Part shown: in pieces, positions 32,791 through 40,130 of the stretch
How the letters are laid out: the number at the start of each line of letters is the position of its first letter
Numbering within the stretch: the stretch's first letter is position 1
Origin: a virus
DNA: 64,000 nucleotides
Strand: one strand, 5' to 3'
IMG/VR virus record: IMGVR_UViG_3300025889_000085
Span: 1-64,000 of that record
Position numbers and translations under genes: made by a program
Notes under the pieces: model-generated
Told to the model about the DNA's origin: nothing
What the model saw: only the letters and a program-made list of their open reading frames with translations
The model's database searches: none

Positions 32791-33228
32791 CTAGCCGTTA
32801 CTGATTTTGTTTAAGATGTGAGAGCCATGGACACGGACCTGTATATGTCCGTTGTAGTATTGTTCAGATTCTAATACACGCCTTGAAAATTGTTCTCTTG
32901 CTTCAACGTAACTGCATTCTGCTCGACTTCGACAAAAGTATAGTATTTCTCTTGTGAAGTTTGCTGGACCCAGTGTTTTTACGTCTTCGATTAGTTCCAA
33001 ATTAGAGCCATAATATTCGCGCCAGTCAGAATCGACTTGTGATCGAATCTTCTTTTTGCGTTTGTTACCATTTTTGTATTTTACAGTTCTTGTTGTTGTT
33101 TTTTTAAATTTTGCTAGTTTTTTGCCTATGTATTTGCGCCCTGATACACAGTTTGTAATGAGATATACAAATCCAGCACAGTCCTCGGGTAATTGGTCAA
33201 TATCTTTACCTTCATACAGCCAAGTCAT
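32791..33228 (-). CDS. GIY-YIG-type putative endonuclease
   Basis: A 145-residue basic protein whose N-terminal half carries a GIY-YIG nuclease motif: GFVYLITN (19-26) and KYIGKK (32-37), separated by the usual short loop, followed by a Lys/Arg-rich strand (KYKNGNKRKKKI) and DWREYYGSN. The family cuts DNA; T4 endonuclease II and homing enzymes share the fold. Genes like this are conserved beside 46/47 in marine T4-like phages, so a housekeeping role such as host-DNA breakdown is more likely than a homing element. No intron or insertion boundary is visible. It is the last gene of the minus-strand 55-47-46 cluster and follows gene 46 by 71 bp. Confidence 0.8.
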   Translation of the reverse strand: MTWLYEGKDIDQLPEDCAGFVYLITNCVSGRKYIGKKLAKFKKTTTRTVKYKNGNKRKKKIRSQVDSDWREYYGSNLELIEDVKTLGPANFTREILYFCRSRAECSYVEAREQFSRRVLESEQYYNGHIQVRVHGSHILNKISNG

Positions 33229-33299
33229 TGGGGATTTGTTCTACGTCCATGTGTATTTTAATTATGCCATAATAGTTTATAAGTTATAAGTTCTGATTA

Positions 33300-35072
33300 T
33301 TATACAACTTCTACATCCGTTGTATAACTGGTAAATCCGTTTTCTTTGACTACAGTTAAAATATTATTTACACGCCCAGCCAATTCGTCTTTGTGGCTGA
33401 CAAGCCAGATACTCTTGTTGCTTTCTCTGCTCATTTTCTTAAGAATAGCCAAACTGTTTTCTACACCCGAAGCATCCATACCCGAATCTACTAACTCATC
33501 GATAAACAACAAGTTGATAGGTTGATACAGACTTTCCCATACATCACGGAAACTCCAACTTAAACTGAGGATCAAACGATTGCGTTCTCCCCTACTCAAG
33601 TTGTCAAAGTCTAACTCACGACCTAATTCTTCAATGCTTACAGTTAAGTCGTTTAAGAATTTGACCTGGTGTGGCAAACCAATACGATCCAGATACTGCG
33701 CCAATCTGCCGTTTAAGTAACTGAGGTTCTGATCAATGATCTTTTTACGAATAAATGAATCTTTGTTGGTCAACAGTTTGAGCAAGAACTCTTGGTGCTC
33801 TTTGACTCTGGTCAATTCATTGATAGTGTCGTAAGTAATCTCTTCAACCGCAGTTTCTTTCATTTCTGCGATCTGTTCACTGTAGGGATCCGGTTCTTCC
33901 TGTTTGGCAGTTAACTGCGTTAGCACACTGCCCATACTGCTTCTATGTTCAAATGCATCTGCTTCTGCTGAGTAAAATGTTTCGGGCCGACTGCCTAACT
34001 CGCCTATGACTGCTACAGTTTTTGTGTGCTCCTGCCATTGTGTGTCATTTGTTAATAACTGTAGTGCGGCTTCTTGCTTTTGTTCTTGCTTGCTTTTAAG
34101 TATTTCTTCTTGCTTGGCATCGTGTATGTCCTGCCCACAAGCATGGCACTTATGGTCTTCCAATAGAGCAATTTCTTTTTCTAGTTTGTCAATGAGTTTC
34201 TGTTGTTTGTCGTTGTCACGTTCAATACTAGTAATCCATTTTGTGCATTCGTCAACTTGCGACTTTTTACGGTCATAATCTGCCAACAGTTTGTGTGCAG
34301 CCAATTCTGCTTCAATGTCTAACTTGGCCAGTTCGTCATAGGCACTTTGTAAAGCAGCAACTTCACTGTCTTTTTTCTTTTGCCACAGTACTTGCCTGCG
34401 CTCTAAACTTTCAATTTGATTGTTGATGCGCTCGTTGGCATCTGACACTGCTTTAATTCTTGCTTCTTCATGTTGAATGGCATCTTTAGTAGAACGATTT
34501 AGCTCTTTCAATGCTTCAGCTTTTTCACTCAGCATGGTAATACCCAGAAGCTGCTCAATGATAGCACGTTGGTCATTGGCCCGCATACTGAGAAAAGGCT
34601 CTGTATAAGTGTTTAAGGCTACAACGTGCTTGAACATGTCATGACTCATGTTGAGCAAGCGTTCGATTTCCTGTTGTGTTTCTCTGCTGTCACCTTGACT
34701 GTTGTCGTCTCTACTTTCCTGCTCTTCGTCGTTGACATAGAACTTGAGCACATTGGGTTTGCGTCCACGCTCAATCCTGTAACTCTGTCCTTCGCAGTCA
34801 AAGTCGATGGTGATCAACATGGCCTTGCCGTTGGTCTTGTTGATTAGATTATCTTTTTTGATGTTAGTCAGTGCCTGTCCAAACAGTGCATAACTAAGTG
34901 CATTGATGATTGTAGTCTTGCCTGTACCGTTACGTGCGCCACTATCATCGCCACCCAAGTCTAAGTTTTCACCTAACACCAAAGTCAAGTCTTGGCGATC
35001 AAAGTCAATGCCCTGTGTGGCATTGCCCACGCTCATAAAGTTTTTAACTGACAGTGTTTTTATTTTGAACAT
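33300..35072 (-). CDS. 46: Recombination endonuclease subunit gp46 (Rad50/SbcC-like)
   Basis: A 590-residue ATPase that with gp47 forms the Mre11/Rad50-type complex, resecting DNA ends for recombination-dependent replication and host DNA degradation. Domains: N-terminal ATPase half with Walker A GARNGTGKTT (45-54); two long coiled-coil arms; a zinc-hook apex with CHACG at about residue 310; and the C-terminal half with signature LSRGERNRLILSLSW, Walker B INLLFIDELVDSGMD and the H-loop WLVSHKDEL. Length is close to T4 gp46 (560). The start at 35072 overlaps the 364-aa upstream gene by 29 bp and lacks a strong ribosome site, so it is probably translationally coupled to it. Confidence 0.96.
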   Translation of the reverse strand: MFKIKTLSVKNFMSVGNATQGIDFDRQDLTLVLGENLDLGGDDSGARNGTGKTTIINALSYALFGQALTNIKKDNLINKTNGKAMLITIDFDCEGQSYRIERGRKPNVLKFYVNDEEQESRDDNSQGDSRETQQEIERLLNMSHDMFKHVVALNTYTEPFLSMRANDQRAIIEQLLGITMLSEKAEALKELNRSTKDAIQHEEARIKAVSDANERINNQIESLERRQVLWQKKKDSEVAALQSAYDELAKLDIEAELAAHKLLADYDRKKSQVDECTKWITSIERDNDKQQKLIDKLEKEIALLEDHKCHACGQDIHDAKQEEILKSKQEQKQEAALQLLTNDTQWQEHTKTVAVIGELGSRPETFYSAEADAFEHRSSMGSVLTQLTAKQEEPDPYSEQIAEMKETAVEEITYDTINELTRVKEHQEFLLKLLTNKDSFIRKKIIDQNLSYLNGRLAQYLDRIGLPHQVKFLNDLTVSIEELGRELDFDNLSRGERNRLILSLSWSFRDVWESLYQPINLLFIDELVDSGMDASGVENSLAILKKMSRESNKSIWLVSHKDELAGRVNNILTVVKENGFTSYTTDVEVV

Positions 35073-36138
35073 TATCGCTTATTTCTTTATAAATTGGTTT
35101 GAATACTTGATCGATGTAGTCTAAAATTATTTGCCTATTATACAACAGTCTACTTTCTAATTCAAGATTTATTTGTTTCAAATAGTCTAGCGGCCACTTA
35201 GAAACAATCTCCGCTTGTTTCATAACTGCCAAGAATCTTTCACTGGGATCTTCAATGGAGTCATAACTTTCATCCCAGTAATCGTCAAAAGTTTTTATTC
35301 CAAACGACTGCAGATATCGAATAGTTCCTACCGCACCCAATATGATAAAAGGAGTTGTACACAATATTGGTCTCAATATTTTTTCACTTATGTAAACAGA
35401 TGGGTAATCAAAAACTGATTCGGACACTAAATCTACTGCGAATTCTTTGTAAAAATCAGATCCGTTTGGTGGTATATTTGGATTTATGTAACTTTTTGGT
35501 ACAGGAATTTGATTTAAAAATAAAATTTCTTTGTTTTGCGTTAACGTTGTCCAATCTTCACTAACTGAAATCGCATTATTGTAAACATAATCCAAATTGT
35601 CATCGATATTGCTCTGATTTTGATTTGTAGGTATTTCACTTAGCATTTTAGTGTTTGGATTGTTAATTGAATACTGAATCTCCGAACAATTATTTTTAAT
35701 GATGTAGGCTATAAGTTTTTCTCTATGTGCTCTTAATAAGCCCACCATACACAACATAGGATATATTATATTTTTCCTATATCTTATAATATCTTTAACA
35801 TTGTTGTAACTATTATAGTTTAGAATAAGATTAAAAACTTCCGGTTGATCATTATTGTCAAAGTAAGGAATTAATTGTTTTTTAAGGTTACTACTGTTAC
35901 AAATAAATCTAAAAACGAAACCAGGAAATCCCATAGATTTAATCGCTAATAATAGATTGTATATTGTAAAACTCAAAGGAGAATTTAAAAAATAAAAGTC
36001 AGTGTCGTTATGTAAAACTACAATTCTTTCATTTGGCTTAAATTCTTCCTTAAAAAGTGTTTTTAACTTACCATGTAATGAAGGTGCGTCTTGCCGATAA
36101 TGGATCAAGTCAATAACATCAATTACGCTAATAGTCAT
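35044..36138 (-). CDS. Glycosyltransferase-like protein of unknown substrate (364 aa)
   Basis: A 364-residue, Ile/Asn/Tyr-rich protein, clearly richer in A+T than its neighbours. The C-terminal half holds the stretch VSESVFDYPSVYISEKILRP, PFIILGAVGTIRYLQSFG and IKTFDDYWDESYD. That pattern (ISEK...P...PFI..G..G....L...GF.TF...WDESYD) occurs in glycosyltransferase-like or exostosin-like proteins of phages and marine bacteria. The N-terminal half (VVLHNDTDFYFLNSPLSF) is not recognised. A strong GGAGG ribosome site lies seven bases before the ATG. It overlaps the 240-aa gene by 11 bp and gene 46 by 29 bp. The pair sits between genes 47 and 46, which are normally close, so I infer inserted cargo, perhaps modifying glycans or DNA. 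Function is uncertain. Confidence 0.6.
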   Translation of the reverse strand: MTISVIDVIDLIHYRQDAPSLHGKLKTLFKEEFKPNERIVVLHNDTDFYFLNSPLSFTIYNLLLAIKSMGFPGFVFRFICNSSNLKKQLIPYFDNNDQPEVFNLILNYNSYNNVKDIIRYRKNIIYPMLCMVGLLRAHREKLIAYIIKNNCSEIQYSINNPNTKMLSEIPTNQNQSNIDDNLDYVYNNAISVSEDWTTLTQNKEILFLNQIPVPKSYINPNIPPNGSDFYKEFAVDLVSESVFDYPSVYISEKILRPILCTTPFIILGAVGTIRYLQSFGIKTFDDYWDESYDSIEDPSERFLAVMKQAEIVSKWPLDYLKQINLELESRLLYNRQIILDYIDQVFKPIYKEISDNVQNKNTVS

Positions 36139-36850
36139 GCAAGTTCCTCCAATGATTGTATATGTTTTCTAAATTTTCATATGGAATTATTTGCAAAGTA
36201 TTTGCAATTTTTTGTAGGTTATCTATGATACTTTTATATTCTAGTAATTCACTTAGCGGGATCACAATATCGTTTTTTCCAACAGGAGGATTTTTAAAAA
36301 GATGAGTGAAGTTGTCTTCAATAATATTGTTCCTTATGAATCTATATAGACTGTTTGTTTTTACTTTGTACAGATTTTGGCTTTCAAAGCCAGCAATTTT
36401 ATAACTGTCTCTATGTTCTTGTTGAGTAATTTCATAGCCATCATCTATTTTACGTGCAGAGTATCGTTTGCGCCATTTGCTTTTATAGAACCATTTTAAA
36501 CTTGGCTGATCTAGCATAATAGTAATTATTTGATAATGCTGCATCCAATTTGGGATATTAAATTTATGTGTATGTAATGGTATCCACAAGTCGGCAAAAT
36601 TTATTGGAAGATTTGATAAATCGTCCCCTCTTGTATATGTTGCACTGTAATATTGATTTATTGAATAGCAGTTTTTTGGTTCATTATCTAACCAAGAATC
36701 AAAATCGCTGGTAAAACTACTTTTAAACCATTCTGAATCAGATTGCTCAGTGTTATTCCAAGATTGTATATCGGGGTGAAATCCTAGAAGAGCACAAAGC
36801 ATTTTACCTGCACCTCCTGGCGGATAACGCACAACAAGAAATTTTGCCAC
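36128..36850 (-). CDS. P-loop protein, possibly sulfotransferase-like (240 aa)
   Basis: A 240-residue AT-rich gene starting at GTG, whose G is shared with the TAG stop of gene 47 (TAGTG). The N-terminus FLVVRYPPGGAGKMLCALLG contains a phosphate-binding loop (GGAGK, 12-16) directly after a beta-strand, as in kinases and sulfotransferases. The C-terminal segment DIVIPLSELLEYKSIIDNLQ resembles the end of sulfotransferase domains, where a strand is followed by a helix packing near the nucleotide. Residues 85-130 (PLHTHKFN, QIITIMLDQPSLKWFYKSKW) fit a core in which an acceptor could bind. No reaction can be claimed. Together with the following glycosyltransferase-like gene it looks like a surface-modification pair. 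Confidence 0.55.
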   Translation of the reverse strand: MAKFLVVRYPPGGAGKMLCALLGFHPDIQSWNNTEQSDSEWFKSSFTSDFDSWLDNEPKNCYSINQYYSATYTRGDDLSNLPINFADLWIPLHTHKFNIPNWMQHYQIITIMLDQPSLKWFYKSKWRKRYSARKIDDGYEITQQEHRDSYKIAGFESQNLYKVKTNSLYRFIRNNIIEDNFTHLFKNPPVGKNDIVIPLSELLEYKSIIDNLQKIANTLQIIPYENLENIYNHWRNLHDY

Positions 36851-37866
36851 TAAAGATTCCTATAAATGTCCAGTAACAGATTATTATCGTAGTGATCGCT
36901 GGCAATAGCAGTTAGTTGATTAGTTACAATCTGATCTACACTTTCGAACTGCACATTACCCTGTATTTCATACTCTGATAAGTCTGTATTCTTTTGCGGC
37001 AGCAGTGTAATCTCACGCAGGTTATACTGCCCAATAAAAGTTTCTTTGATAAAATTGGCTTCTTCGTAACTGATATCAATGTCCAAGTTCACACGCACAT
37101 GCATACCTGGCGCCAGTATGTCGTCGGCATGATCCAGTATTGCTGCCAAGCCTAACACACGGTATCTGGGTTGATCGGGCCAAGCATGATACTCAGGCTC
37201 TTTGCCCCATTCAATAACACACAGTCCTCTGTCATCATCACCAGCGTCTGCATAGTTGTGTGGAAAGCAGTTGCCAATATAAGTGATGTTGCCGTGGTTT
37301 TGTCTTTTGTGAAAGTGCCCTGTGTAAACTTGTTCACAGGCCCGAAACTGTTCACGTTTGACTTCACCGTGATCGGGCATCTGCACCATGGCGTTCATGT
37401 AAAAGTGAGGAAGTTCAAAGTGTCCAAATACATATTTGGTCTTTAGTTTTGGCACACGTTTGTAGTCATCACCTACCAACCAAGGTGCAATAGTTACATC
37501 ACCTTCCGAGAACCAATCATTACAGATTCTAACATTGGGCAAATGTCTAGCCCACTCTACACTCTGTATGTCACGTTTGTCCCTATAGTACAAATCGTGG
37601 TTACCAGGGATAAAGTAGACCTGATCAAAGTTTGCGTTTAAATGCTCTAAGGCCTGCAGACTGTAGTTCAGTGTAACAATATTAATACTGGCACGGTTGT
37701 TGTGCCAGTCCCCCAGGAATAAAGCAGTTTCGCAGCCTTGGTCTCGTGCAGTCTGAGTAGCCCATTTGACAAAGTTCAAACAGTCTTCGTTATGCAGTTG
37801 ACTGTTTGACTTTAAGCCAAAGTGTATGTCCGTGAACACGGCTGCTTTTTTGAATAGATTAGCCAT
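36850..37866 (-). CDS. 47: Recombination endonuclease subunit gp47 (Mre11/SbcD-like)
   Basis: A 338-residue metallophosphoesterase, partner of gp46. The metal-binding motifs are present: FTDIHFG (Asp13, His15), FLGDWHNNR, PGNHDLYY, and later FGHFELP and YTGHFHKRQ. The length equals T4 gp47 (339). A sigma70-like promoter (TTGCAG, 17 bp, TATAAT) ends six bases before the ATG, so its transcript should start at or very near the A of the start codon and be leaderless; no Shine-Dalgarno is visible. Read-through from gene 55 is also possible, as only 47 bp separate them. Confidence 0.97.
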   Translation of the reverse strand: MANLFKKAAVFTDIHFGLKSNSQLHNEDCLNFVKWATQTARDQGCETALFLGDWHNNRASINIVTLNYSLQALEHLNANFDQVYFIPGNHDLYYRDKRDIQSVEWARHLPNVRICNDWFSEGDVTIAPWLVGDDYKRVPKLKTKYVFGHFELPHFYMNAMVQMPDHGEVKREQFRACEQVYTGHFHKRQNHGNITYIGNCFPHNYADAGDDDRGLCVIEWGKEPEYHAWPDQPRYRVLGLAAILDHADDILAPGMHVRVNLDIDISYEEANFIKETFIGQYNLREITLLPQKNTDLSEYEIQGNVQFESVDQIVTNQLTAIASDHYDNNLLLDIYRNL

Positions 37867-37872
37867 CTATCT

Positions 37873-37901
37873 ATTATAACTTCGTTTTTGGTCTACTGCA
37901 A
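37873..37901 (-). promoter_or_regulatory. sigma70-like promoter for gene 47, leaderless geometry
   Basis: TTGCAG (37901-37896) and TATAAT (37878-37873) on the minus strand with a 17-bp spacer. The gene 47 ATG begins six bases after the -10 box, which is where transcription normally starts. Confidence 0.65.
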
Positions 37902-37913
37902 CTGGAAAAATTG

Positions 37914-38792
37914 TCATTCGTCGTAATATCCGCCACCACCACCAGTCATCATGCCCTGTCGTGTATAACTGGGGTTTAGGTTGTTCATTTCTAAAATGTC
38001 ATCTCTGATATTTTGGTTACGTTTTTCAATGTTGAGCACACGAGTAAACGAGTTAGTAATTGCCGCAGTATAGTAAGCAAATGGGTTCTGACTCTTGCTT
38101 TCATCAAACTGTAAGCCAATTTGGCTTAACTGTAGCAGTGCCTGGCTACGCATTTCGTCGTTGTAAGTGTAGCCGCGCCAATTTGATCGAGTAGCATAAC
38201 GCTCGCACAGTTTCATAAACATGTGTGCCAATTTGTTGGTCATTTGTCCATGCTCACGTGAAAATTCTCCCGACTCTAAATCGCCCCGCCAGTGACTTTT
38301 GCCTACCAGTACAGGTTCACCCTCGGCATCGACACGATAGTGATAAAACGGTGGAAAGTTTACTTTGACATACTTGTTATGTTTAGGATCTTCCTCGTCA
38401 TACTCGGTGTGTGCTGGTTCGTCCTCATCGTCAACTAAGTCTTTAGCCTGTTGACGTGCTTTGTTAGTTTTGACTTCATCTAAGGGGATATGCTCCCAAG
38501 TCATTACACGAAACACACAGTCAGTTTGTGGGATTTTGGTATACTTAATTTCAAAATCTTCTAACTTTTGCTTTTGTCCTGTTTCTTTTACAGCCTGCTC
38601 ATGTGCCAGTTTGGTCAAGCGTTCCGCCCTTGCACGGCGTGCAGCCACAATGTTTTTCTTATTGATTTTTTTGACACTGTCTACGATCATGTCAAAATTA
38701 GCAGCGTCTTGGTCCAAATAACTGCAATAGGTAGTTTTACTTTTGTGTATTTCTTTAAGAATATCTTTATTATTAAGGTAATTGTGTTTAAT
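37914..38792 (-). CDS. 55: Late-transcription sigma factor gp55, apparent ATT start
   Basis: Homologue of T4 gp55, the sigma-like protein that directs RNA polymerase to TAAATA late promoters with the sliding clamp. The core (GQMTNKLAHMFMKLCERYA, SNWRGYTYNDEMRSQALLQL, NPFAYYTAAITNSFTRVLNI) aligns with T4 FNFSGYTQSWKQEMIADGI ... NPHAYITQACFNAFVQRI. The first standard start is TTG 38717, which has no ribosome site. The frame stays open 75 nt further up and encodes IKHNYLNNKDILKEI, matching the T4 N-terminus KYNYVNNKELLQAI. AAGGAG lies seven bases before the ATT at 38792, the only plausible initiation codon there. I therefore start at ATT (292 aa). An acidic insertion (about 110-140, DDEDEPAHTEYDEED) is not in T4. 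The tail is Gly-rich. Confidence 0.92.
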   Translation of the reverse strand: MKHNYLNNKDILKEIHKSKTTYCSYLDQDAANFDMIVDSVKKINKKNIVAARRARAERLTKLAHEQAVKETGQKQKLEDFEIKYTKIPQTDCVFRVMTWEHIPLDEVKTNKARQQAKDLVDDEDEPAHTEYDEEDPKHNKYVKVNFPPFYHYRVDAEGEPVLVGKSHWRGDLESGEFSREHGQMTNKLAHMFMKLCERYATRSNWRGYTYNDEMRSQALLQLSQIGLQFDESKSQNPFAYYTAAITNSFTRVLNIEKRNQNIRDDILEMNNLNPSYTRQGMMTGGGGGYYDE

Positions 38793-38799
38793 AACCGTT

Positions 38800-38805
38800 C
38801 TCCTT
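38800..38805 (-). promoter_or_regulatory. Ribosome binding site that fixes the gene 55 start
   Basis: AAGGAG on the minus strand, seven bases before ATT 38792; no ATG, GTG or TTG in frame lies within range of it. Confidence 0.7.
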
Positions 38806-38817
38806 TATACTGTTATA

Positions 38818-38846
38818 ATAGTAACATAGTTTTACTGGGTTGTCAA
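38818..38846 (-). promoter_or_regulatory. sigma70-like promoter for gene 55
   Basis: TTGACA (38846-38841) and TACTAT (38823-38818) on the minus strand, 17 bp apart; an overlapping TATTAT lies three bases further down. The start would be near 38811, giving a short leader with AAGGAG. Confidence 0.7.
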
Positions 38847-38878
38847 TTCTTGAATGCAAAATTGGCATAATTTTTGGC

Positions 38879-38886
38879 GATAAATA
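38879..38886 (+). promoter_or_regulatory. Late promoter for the baseplate operon
   Basis: GATAAATA, 18 nt before the ATG at 38905, followed by TCGGAAT as probable ribosome site. Confidence 0.65.
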
Positions 38887-38904
38887 TTTTAAATCGGAAT
38901 AATT

Positions 38905-39816
38905 ATGGCAAATTTACAGCAAGGTCCTAGTAGTAACTCAGACAACACAGATCCATCTGGAGTTAGTCAAACTGCTGGGGTAGCACCACAACAACAGTTT
39001 GCATCAGGCGGAGATGCAAGTGCATTTCGTTTAAGTACCCTTGCAGAAGGCATTGTAAAAGGTGGAGCCTTTGCTTTGGAAGCCATAGCTGGTAGTGTAT
39101 TTAACTTTAATTCTACTGGTGCGAACCCTAGTTCAATTGGTCCTGACGATGACTGGCGTGTGCGTATTAGTATGCAACCACAGACTGCTGCATTGTTTTA
39201 TAATAATCCAGGTAATCCTATATTGTACCCGTTGAGTCAAACCAATGGTGTAGTTTTTCCTTATACTCCACAAGTAGATATTTCACACCAGGCTGATTAC
39301 ACAGCGCAACCATTAACACATAGCAATTATCAAAGTTACTTTTATGACAAAAGTTCAGTACAACGTATAAACATTACTGCTGATTTTACTGTACAAAATA
39401 TTCAAGAAGGACAGTATCTTGCTGCAGTTATGCAATTCTTAAAAAGCACAACAAAAATGTTTTTTGGAAATAGTCAACTAGCAGGTACACCACCTCCAAT
39501 GGTGTTTTTAGACGGATATGGTCCAGCAATTTTACCACACGTTCCTTGTGTAGTGACAGATTTTAGTTATACTATGCCTGGTGATGTAGACTATATAAAA
39601 ATACCAGTTGGCGCCAGTTTGCAAAGCACCGCCGGCAATCCCATACAAAATAGTAATTATGCAGTACCAGCAAGACTGCCCACTGCTTGTACATTACGTA
39701 TCGGACTACAGCCAATTTACAGCAAAAATAACGTGGCAAGAAACTTTACACTAGAGCGTTATGCTGCTGGAGGCCTGATACAAGATTCACGTGGCGCTAG
39801 GGGAGGATTTATTTAA
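38905..39816 (+). CDS. 48: Baseplate tube-cap protein, gp48/gp54-like
   Basis: A 303-residue protein opening the baseplate operon. Its core, with DDDWRVRISMQPQTAALFYN, GVVFPYTPQVDISHQADY, LTHSNYQSYFYDKSSVQRIN and FTVQNIQEGQYLAAVMQFLK, is characteristic of the marine T4-like proteins annotated as gp48. In T4, gp48 and gp54 form stacked rings on the hub that start tail-tube polymerisation. The first 35 residues are Ser/Gly/Gln-rich and likely disordered. Only one such gene is present here, whereas T4 has both 48 and 54, so assignment to one of the two is uncertain. It ends in a four-base ATGG/TAATGG junction with gene 53. Confidence 0.7.
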   Translation: MANLQQGPSSNSDNTDPSGVSQTAGVAPQQQFASGGDASAFRLSTLAEGIVKGGAFALEAIAGSVFNFNSTGANPSSIGPDDDWRVRISMQPQTAALFYNNPGNPILYPLSQTNGVVFPYTPQVDISHQADYTAQPLTHSNYQSYFYDKSSVQRINITADFTVQNIQEGQYLAAVMQFLKSTTKMFFGNSQLAGTPPPMVFLDGYGPAILPHVPCVVTDFSYTMPGDVDYIKIPVGASLQSTAGNPIQNSNYAVPARLPTACTLRIGLQPIYSKNNVARNFTLERYAAGGLIQDSRGARGGFI

Positions 39817-40130
39817 TGGCACGGTCTAGTTCTAAGGTTGAATACAACTCAACAAGTCCTTATTACAATACACCGGTTATTGGAGGATACCTGGATTTAG
39901 CAAACATTCCTAGCATTCCTAAACTGCAAGGTGATGTTATTGTTACTGTAAACAAGACTTATCAGTATCGGCCGGACCTATTAGCATATGACTTATACGG
40001 TGATCCTGGATTATGGTGGGTGTTTGCTGTAAGAAACCCAAATGTAATAAACGATCCCATTTTTGACATGCGTATTGGTAAACGTATTGCAGTACCTAAA
40101 AAAGAAACATTACAAGGTATCATTACATAA
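39816..40130 (+). CDS. 53: Baseplate wedge protein gp53
   Basis: A 104-residue protein with the gp53 pattern: SPYYNTPVIGGYLDLANIPS, then RPDLLAYDLYGDPGLWWVFA and DPIFDMRIGKRIAVP. gp53 clamps neighbouring baseplate wedges together and has a LysM-like end. T4 gp53 has 196 residues; this short form is usual in marine T4-like phages. Start and stop overlap both neighbours by one base (TAATGG), so the first three baseplate genes are translationally coupled. Confidence 0.88.
   Translation: MARSSSKVEYNSTSPYYNTPVIGGYLDLANIPSIPKLQGDVIVTVNKTYQYRPDLLAYDLYGDPGLWWVFAVRNPNVINDPIFDMRIGKRIAVPKKETLQGIIT

Noticed and set aside
32791-33228. GIY-YIG gene as a homing endonuclease or mobile intron element
   Set aside because: No interrupted host gene or intron structure is visible, and related genes occupy the same place next to gene 46 in other marine T4-like phages.
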